64,000 nt of DNA. Source: Castanea sativa. Taxonomy: Eukaryota; Streptophyta; Magnoliopsida; Fagales; Fagaceae. Below, one piece after another: positions 56,894-64,000 of the stretch; within the stretch, counting starts at the first letter, position 1, and the number at the start of each line of letters is the position of its first letter. The notes under the pieces are model-generated. The model did no database searches and was not told the origin of the DNA. It worked only from the letters and a program-made list of their open reading frames with translations. A program made the position numbers and the translations under genes. The stretch is from NCBI RefSeq assembly GCF_040712315.1, contig NC_134023.1, forward strand, positions 64,619,257 to 64,683,256. The letters are read 5' to 3'.

Positions 56894-57031
56894 GAGTAAT
56901 ACTAGGGACACACCCAAATTCACACCCAGCTTAGGTTTTAGCTCTTAACTGGAATTTAACACTTTCACATAAATCACATAAGTAAGGTGTAGATTTGAGT
57001 GTGGATTGGAGTGTATCCCCTAGCATTACTC
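56894..57031. mobile_element. 138-bp palindromic MITE
   Basis: GAGTAATACTAGGGACACAC at the left and GTGTATCCCCTAGCATTACTC at the right are inverses. Related copies are at 60942-61136 and, as a half element, near 60618-60715. Non-coding. Confidence 0.75.
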
Positions 57032-57759
57032 TAATTAAAAAAAAGCAAAGAATACATGAGTGGTATTGATCCCTTAAAGGTCAAAATGAGTGCTTTTGAT
57101 CCTTATTAATTGCTTAATCTGCCCCTTAGGTGACTGTCGGATGTTGCCAATGTATAGTAAAATGGTAGGAGAGTAACTAATACGAAAAGAGAGAGATATG
57201 ATGGCTTTGCCTTGGTTGAAACTTTCGCATAAAAAATAGGTGTAACCCACATGATTGTGGAGCACACACACCATAAGAGGGGAAGAATGTATATCTCCAA
57301 TGTATGAGATAGTTATCGGGTTTTTTTTGGAGGGGGGTGGTTTAGAGGGGGACTTCACAAGATATATGCGTCATCCCTTTATGTGCATAGTCAGTGGAGC
57401 ATTATTATTAATTTTTAAATTAACGGGTATCTAGCACTCTTTCAATACCTGACTATTTTATAGATGTGCATAATTTGTAGGACTTTATTTTTGTGTAGGC
57501 CCACTCTTAAATTCAGGTTGTTTGTGTATTGGCTGTGGAAAGTGAATGAATAGTAACTTGTTTTTGCATTTAAAGTAAAGAAGCATATATGATAGGATAG
57601 GACACCCGTTGCACTGCGGAGAAACAAAGTTATCATAAACTCAACTGAATACTGACTAGAGCGTATAAAATGTGTTAAATTGTTGATTTACATGTACATA
57701 CAATAGCATTTAACAAAATAATCCACATTATTCCAAAGAATTTTTGAGCATAACATTCT

Positions 57760-58165
57760 CAGAGAAAATGAGTTTTTGTCATTTTTTTTTTAAATATCCA
57801 ACATTTTACCTTATTTATGAAACTATTTAGAGAAATGCCCTTACTTTGAAACTCGATTTTTGGACAATCGAGTTATAGCGAACTGAAAATTAAAAAAAAA
57901 AAAAAAATTTCCAGAACTCGAGTTCCATGTAAAGTACTTGAGTTAATGGAACTTGAGTTCGTTGAAAAAATTCAAGTGGAACTCGAGTACTTCACATGGT
58001 ACTCGAGTTCCAAAAAAAAAAAAAAATTCTATACATTTGAAACTCAATTTTTAGAAAATAGAGTTTCAAAACATGGCATTTTCCTAATTAGTTTCAGACA
58101 TGGGGCATTTTGCTAGAAAATTTGTGAGAAAGGGGTAAAAGCCCATTTTGGCCTAACATTCTCAA
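57760..58165. mobile_element. CTCGAG-rich inverted-repeat element
   Basis: The outer parts are inverses (AACATTCTCAGAGAAAATGAG near 57760; CCCATTTTGGCCTAACATTC near 58142, and GAAACTCGATTTTTGG / AAACTCAATTTTTAG inside). The core has repeated ACTCGAGTTCCATGT / ACATGGTACTCGAGTTCC palindromic arms around poly-A. Similar words occur at 10850-11640 and 43300-43830. Confidence 0.55.
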
Positions 58166-59336
58166 TAGTCATTTTTTCATTTTTTTTCTTTTCTTAATAT
58201 TCCCAAATACATTTCACAAATACAAAAATAAGCTAGATTTTTCAATTTTTCTAATAAGACTCATCTTCTATATGTTTTGTATAACCTAAAGAGAAAGCAG
58301 ATATAAGTAAATCTATCACCTATATTAGAAAACAAATACATGACTTTAATAACATAAGAAAAATGTAATTTTATCAAGAACCTTATAACATTAGGTTGAG
58401 ATTGTAACATAATTATCAATGAAGCAACTCCTCTTTTTACCAAAATCTCTCCTCCCAAAATATCACCAAAGTGGACTAAATGGACTAGATGAACCAAAGT
58501 GGACCAAAATAAACCAAAGTAGACTGAAATAAACCGAATTAATCAAGTGCTACACTAACGTGACTGAACATGAGCATAGTAACAAAAAAAATTTACACTT
58601 TAGATTTATATAAGTTAAATAAATTTGAGGTCACTAGTCATTAACTCATGGATTTTTTTTCCTCCTTAAACTCTCTTTTTTCATCTCCATTGTTAATTTC
58701 GAGATGATATCTCATACACCAGGCAAGCACAAAACTGTCATGTTAATTTTAGTGTTAACAGTTATCACAAAAAATGTGTATTTCACTTCTTCTTCTTTTT
58801 TTTCTTTTTTTTTTCTGGGTGGTTTTATGACTAAGTTGTGGAATACCAAAAAAACGTGTTATCACAAAAGAATCACATTGTTGGGTTTTTTTTTTTTTTT
58901 TGGTTTTTATAAAATGTATGGCAAACTTTGATTGGTGGAGTATATTGTGATGCTCTTATTGTGGTTTTCTCATGAAAAAAAAAAAAAAAGGACTTCCAAG
59001 TATCTTTTTGCTAATGGAATTTTTGAAGCACGTCTCTTGTTCTCTCTCTTTTTTGGGGCAAACTAGATTTAGTGGAACGCAGCAGAAAACAAGATTTTTA
59101 TTTCAATTCTCCCATCCCATAAAAACCAAATAATCACGACTAGATGCTTGGTAGATAGGAAGAGTCAAAATCCACGAGCTGCGCATATATCATACAAATC
59201 ATTCATATATATCTTGAGGAAGAAGAAGAAGATAACTCATATAAATCATTCTTAAACTTTGACATAAATAATCCATAACCATAACCATAGAATTCAATTT
59301 ATTTTAATACCAATATTTTCAGTACATTTTGCATCA

Positions 59337-60172
59337 TCAACATGGGTACACACAAAAGCATTGCTTAAGAACAGAAGGTGCAGTGACTAAGGGCTTGTTT
59401 AGATCACTATGATTTTGAGTGATATCACTCCGTTTTCATCACTGAATTTCCAAAATATGTGGGTCCTACTGAAATTATTTTGTTTGGCTTGGTTTTTGGG
59501 CGATATTTCCATCACTCAAAACTCAAAAATTTGAGTGATGGATGATGGAAATTGAAAACAGAATTTTGGTGTTTTCAGTTTCTGAAATATGAGTTACGGT
59601 AGCAAAAAGTGAGTTATGTGACCAAACAATAATTTTAGAGTTTTTGAGATAAAGTGAGGTCTGGATTATAAGTTATGAGTTTTGAGTTTGAGTTATTAAA
59701 ACTGAGTCATGGCCAAACCAAACAAGCCCTAAGTCACACATTCCCATACCCTTGAATTGGTTTTGACAATCCGCCCGGCATTGGTCATCACCCTTACAAT
59801 TCCAAGTTTTGTTGCATTGTTTTGCTTCTATCATGGGAACCACTTCCTCACCTACAAAGTCACAATAGACATTGAAAGAATCACAAAGCAGCTTGATTAA
59901 GTTAAGACTTTGGTTTTTCAATAAATATACTAATATAGCATATTAGTAATGATTTTAAAAAAAACTTAATATGACACATCTGCACTTGATTGATTTTATC
60001 AATATTAAGATTTTTTTTTTCCCTTTCGGGTGTGTGAGAATTGGGAGAAATGTAAGGCTTGAAATTACTGGAAAAGGAGAAATAAATAATAAAAGTTTAA
60101 ATTTTGAAGTATTTACGTACAGCTGATTACGAGGAGTAGAAGAACATAGCAAAAGGTAGAGAGTTTTGCCAT
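59337..60172 (-). pseudogene. Defensin-like (DEFL) cysteine-rich peptide gene split by a MITE
   Basis: Exon 1 (60172-60121) encodes the signal peptide MAKLSTFCYVLLLLVIS, donor AGCT|GTACGT. The intron ends TTTGTAG at 59852. Exon 2 begins at 59851: EEVVPMIEAKQCNKTWNCKG, then DDQCRADCQNQFKG, then GMGMCDL. There a 339-bp MITE (59391-59729) interrupts. Beyond it, 59387-59337, the same frame resumes and ends with a CxCxxxC-type motif (QCFCVYPC) and TGA. Without the MITE and one target copy the CDS is 225 nt (74 aa), in frame, with the C-x5-C...C-x3-C...CxC spacing of plant defensin-like peptides. As it stands translation runs into the MITE and stops near 59673, losing the last three cysteines. TATA (CTATAAAAG) near 60215. 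Confidence 0.7.
59391..59729. mobile_element. Tourist-like MITE inserted in a defensin-like exon
   Basis: GGGCTTGTTT at the left and AAACAAGCCC at the right are perfect 10-bp inverses. TAA flanks at 59388-59390 and 59730-59732 (TTA on the gene strand). 339 bp, body rich in GAGTGATGG/ATCACTC words. Confidence 0.85.
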
Positions 60173-60941
60173 CGCTGAGTTGAAGTAGGAAAATTATGCA
60201 ATTCTACACTCTTTTATAGGGCATTTGGGAACTGCACCATCCTTATTTCCACTAAAACCATATTTCATAGAGATTTGGCTTACTTTAAATATTTTTTTAA
60301 TTAGAATTTCCTTTTGTTTTAATGAGAAACTGTCATATCATCCACTAACTAAATAAAAGGTGGAGATTAAAACCCACTATCACTTGCCATTATGTATTTA
60401 AAACAAAAGAGACCTCTATTTAATTAAAAAAGTACTAAAGGTAAGTTAAATCCATTACAAAACAATAGTCCATCCATTTATTGTTATTAATTATGAATAA
60501 ATAGTCTATCCTTATATTAAAATGGAACATTAATTATGAAGCAATGGTCCTTCCTTATATTAATTGTGAAGTAATAGTCTATTAATTAATGTAGGGCTTT
60601 ACTTCCAAAAAATAAATAAGTAATGCTAGGGAAACACTCCAACCCACACTTAAATTTACACCCTGCTTATGTGTCAACCTCTGATTGGATTTTAATAGTT
60701 TCACATGGATCCACCCCTTGTGTATTTAAAATAAAAGGAGACCTCCAGTAAAAAAGTATTGGAAGAAAGTCAAACTCAATACGAAGCAATAGTCCTTCCA
60801 TTTATTGTTATTAATTATGAATTAATAGTCTGTCCTTATATTATAATGGAACATTAATTATGAAGTAATGTTCCTTCCTTACATTAATTGTGAAGTAATA
60901 GTCTATAAATTAATGTAGGGCTTTACTTCCAAAAAATAAAT

Positions 60942-61136
60942 AAGTAATGCTAGGCACATACTCCAACCCACACTTAAATTCACATCCTGCTTATGTGTTA
61001 ACCCCTGATTGGATTCCAACAGTTTCACATGGATCCACAACTTGTACTTGAAAATGTTGAAATCTAATCAAGAGTTAACACATAAGTAAGGTGTAGATTT
61101 GGGTGTGGGTTGGAGTGTATCCCTAGCATTTCTCTC
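60942..61136. mobile_element. Palindromic MITE, larger relative of 56894-57031
   Basis: AAGTAATGCTAGGCACATAC on the left; TGGAGTGTATCCCTAGCATT on the right. The arms extend inward about 70 bp (CACTTAAATTCACATCCTGC / AAGGTGTAGATTTGGGTGTG). A half copy lies near 60618-60715. Confidence 0.7.
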
Positions 61137-62610
61137 AATAGAAATAAATAAACAAAAAAGCCAAGAATAAGTGAGTGATATTTATCCCTTTAGTTTAGGG
61201 TTTTGAATATTTGAGATATTGAGATATATTTTAGTTTTGAATGATTATTTGTGATACAGTTACTTATTACTTCTGAGTTTTATATTAAAAAAATTATTTT
61301 TTTGGTTTTTCATAGTTTAGATAAATTTGGTTAATACTAAAATTTAAATATATTCTTTTGCTTTGATAAAATATGTGGGTCAACACGCTAACTCATATAG
61401 TGTAATAAACAGGTTGTGATAGAATTGATGAATTTTGACCCATTTAATAAAAGTATTGGATTAATGTTGACTCATATAGTCATATACTCATAAGTAAACA
61501 TGACACGAACCCTACACACACAAATTACCACCCCTAACGCAAAGTGATTGTCCTTCCTTATATTATTATAAATCATGAAGTAGTAGTCTTTCTTTATATT
61601 GTTATTAATTAATGTAGGGCTTTACTTTTCAAAAAAGAAAAAAGAAAAACCAAGAAGTAAGTGTAACTTATTAATCTCTTAAGTTTCAAACATTAGTGCT
61701 ATTGATCCTTCTGTTTTTCTTTTTTCATTTTTTGGGGTGGTTTTATGACAACAAAAATCTTCAAATGTATTTCACATTTTTTTTGGGGTATATTATAACC
61801 AGTGATATACAAGACTCTACCATTTATTATATATCTAATATAATTTTTAACATAAGTAAAGCAAAGCCTCTTCTAAAACTCTACCATTTGTTATTCTTGG
61901 ATCACTCACTACTACACGTAACGTGACACACAATTATTGGTGCATGTCGATATATTTGACATGTCTCAGTAATTTATTCAAGAAGTCAAAAAACAATAAT
62001 ATTGTACATGAGTTCAAATTTGATATGGATTGGGTTTAGTAAAACGATATTTTACACCCACCAATAATAGAATGCCACATAAAATGTTTTAAACTTAAGT
62101 AATAGATTGGTTCACACCAAATTCTGTACCTCTAGTTTTGGGGATACACATTATACACACACTATTAATAATAGAATTCCCTCTTTAGGTTAATTTCAAC
62201 TTTTTACGTACTAAAATACCCTCACACAAATTCTTAAACTCTTCAAAATACCTCTATTTTTTAGTTAAATAATTTTAAATTAAAAACACAAATTGGTTAA
62301 AAGAGTAATTTATTGTTCTTACGTTTTAGACTTTTTCCTTTATTTTCTCCATTCGGCTTAAAACTTAAGACACGATCTCTATTTCATTTTTAAGCATTAT
62401 TCCACATTACCTTACCTCTTTCTTTATAAAAAAAAGAGCATTATCGTATAATGAGTCTAGTATATAATTATATATATATATAATTAGATTGATTATAAAC
62501 TATTTAAGGAAAGGAAAAAGATACCTTTACAATGGCAAAAAGAAGATATAATTACATGCCAAAAAATAATAATAATAAGGATCATTTTATACGCAACCAT
62601 CTGAGATGGT
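61137..62610. other. Intergenic, no gene seen
   Basis: AT-rich. Short repeats of the preceding duplication persist near 61545-61630 (GTCCTTCCTTATATTATTAT, GGGCTTTACTTTTC). A short TA run lies near 62467-62481. No coding signal. Confidence 0.45.
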
Positions 62611-62989
62611 ACAAAAAAGTGTTCCTTCGGATGGATACAATAGCTGCCCTAAATTTTCTTTAAACAAAAAATCCTTATGTGAGGGCATTTGAACTTGAGA
62701 TTGTTATTTCAGCATTGATTTCTTCCAACCAAACCTGTGACAAATCCCCAGCTATCTCCAGTGCTCCACACTGAATTAACAATACACAAAATTGTGCCAG
62801 TCAGTTGCTTATAAGCAAAATAAATAAATAGAGATTATCTGGTGATAACATTACCTTTTGAGGGCTGATCAATCCAAGGCCCATTTATTATATTCAAAAT
62901 GCTACATGTCTCACTGTACTCCAAATCAGGTAGCAACAAGCACCTGCATATTTTGATGAAACTAATACTTCAGCCATCTTTGCATTTTT
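62611..62989 (-). other. Two exon-like stretches, unidentified
   Basis: On the minus strand, 62934-62854 follows an AG acceptor (ATATGCAG) and ends at an AAAAG|GTAATG donor, open as LLLPDLEYSETCSILNIING. The stretch below 62775 follows TTAATTCAG and is open in two frames: one reads LEIAGDLSQVWLEEINAEI and ends in TAA. The exon phases fit only the other frame, so either these are not one gene or the gene is decayed. A gene entering from the right edge is possible. No family recognised. Confidence 0.2.
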
Positions 62990-63092
62990 GAAAGAAAGTT
63001 TTGATCCTAATGGGGGTAGAAAGCAAAGATTTGAAGTATAGACTAGTACCTTCATGAGGCATGGTCCTCACCCAATTGTGCTACACCTGAGG
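62990..63092 (-). mobile_element. tRNA-like SINE fragment
   Basis: The minus strand reads GGTGTAGCACAATTGGGTGAGG (A box TAGCACAATTGG) and, about 45 bases on, TATACTTCAAATC in B-box position. No body or target duplication resolved. Confidence 0.45.

Positions 63093-64000
<908 letters not shown>

Larger units (their letters stand above)
53690..57031. repeat. Segmental duplication, unit 1
   Basis: Blocks here recur in the same order in 57105-61136. Block A (about 53697-54600, e.g. GGTGACTGTCAGATCTTGCC, GGAGCGCACACACCATGAGA, GTGAATGAATAGTAACTTG) matches 57118-57660. Block B (54880-55900) matches 58150-58630. Block C (about 56200-57031) matches 59820-61136. Block A starts inside the 3' UTR of PRPL1. 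The 3' flank of L1 and a defensin-like gene were therefore duplicated together and later diverged. Confidence 0.7.
57105..61136. repeat. Segmental duplication, unit 2
   Basis: Second unit of the duplication described at 53690-57031, with the same A-B-C order and moderate divergence plus insertions, among them an inverted-repeat element at 57760-58165 and a MITE at 59391-59729. Its last 700 bp are themselves internally repeated: TAGTCCTTCCATTTATTGTT and TTAATGTAGGGCTTTACTTCC occur near 60465 and again near 60790. Confidence 0.7.

Overview
This is eukaryotic nuclear DNA from a flowering plant. It is AT-rich, its genes carry GT..AG introns, and it holds a chloroplast-targeted ribosomal protein gene, a RETICULATA-RELATED gene, a CC-NB-LRR resistance gene and many plant-type transposable elements (Ty3, Helitron, Tourist-like MITEs, tRNA-derived SINEs including an Au-like one). 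A eudicot, probably woody, fits best. Fagales is only a guess from the flavour of the sequence.

Layout. 1-13 kb is a transposon graveyard: head-to-head Helitron-like copies flank an intron-bearing SMC5 gene fragment and a DUF295 F-box pseudogene that one Helitron has split, followed by MITEs, a second Helitron and two Tourist-like MITEs abutting on one TTA. 13.2-16.7 kb is a minus-strand Helitron carrying a solo LTR. 17.0-28.6 kb is a Tat-type Ty3 retrotransposon with ATACT target duplications. Its gag-pol frame has three in-frame stops, but a three-exon antisense gene is intact. About nine 151-bp tandem repeats lie between pol and that gene.

28.6-41 kb is the gene-rich part: an intact single-exon CC-NB-LRR gene on the plus strand (1424 aa) and an eight-exon RETICULATA-RELATED gene on the minus strand (399 aa). 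41-48 kb is intergenic with an LTR-like block, a SINE and inverted-repeat elements. 48.2-53.7 kb is the seven-exon plastid ribosomal protein L1 gene (364 aa), with SINEs in its introns. 53.7-61.1 kb is a diverged tandem segmental duplication. Each unit carries a defensin-like peptide gene: one is decayed, and the other is split by a 339-bp MITE with a TAA duplication. 61-64 kb has no gene I can name.

Three host genes look functional: the NLR (pathogen sensing), the RETICULATA-RELATED gene and PRPL1 (both chloroplast). They are not an operon and share no obvious pathway. The novelty lies in transposon-gene collisions: the MITE-split defensin-like gene, the Helitron-split F-box gene, the spliced antisense retrotransposon gene, and two 23-bp dead-on-arrival retroposon insertions.
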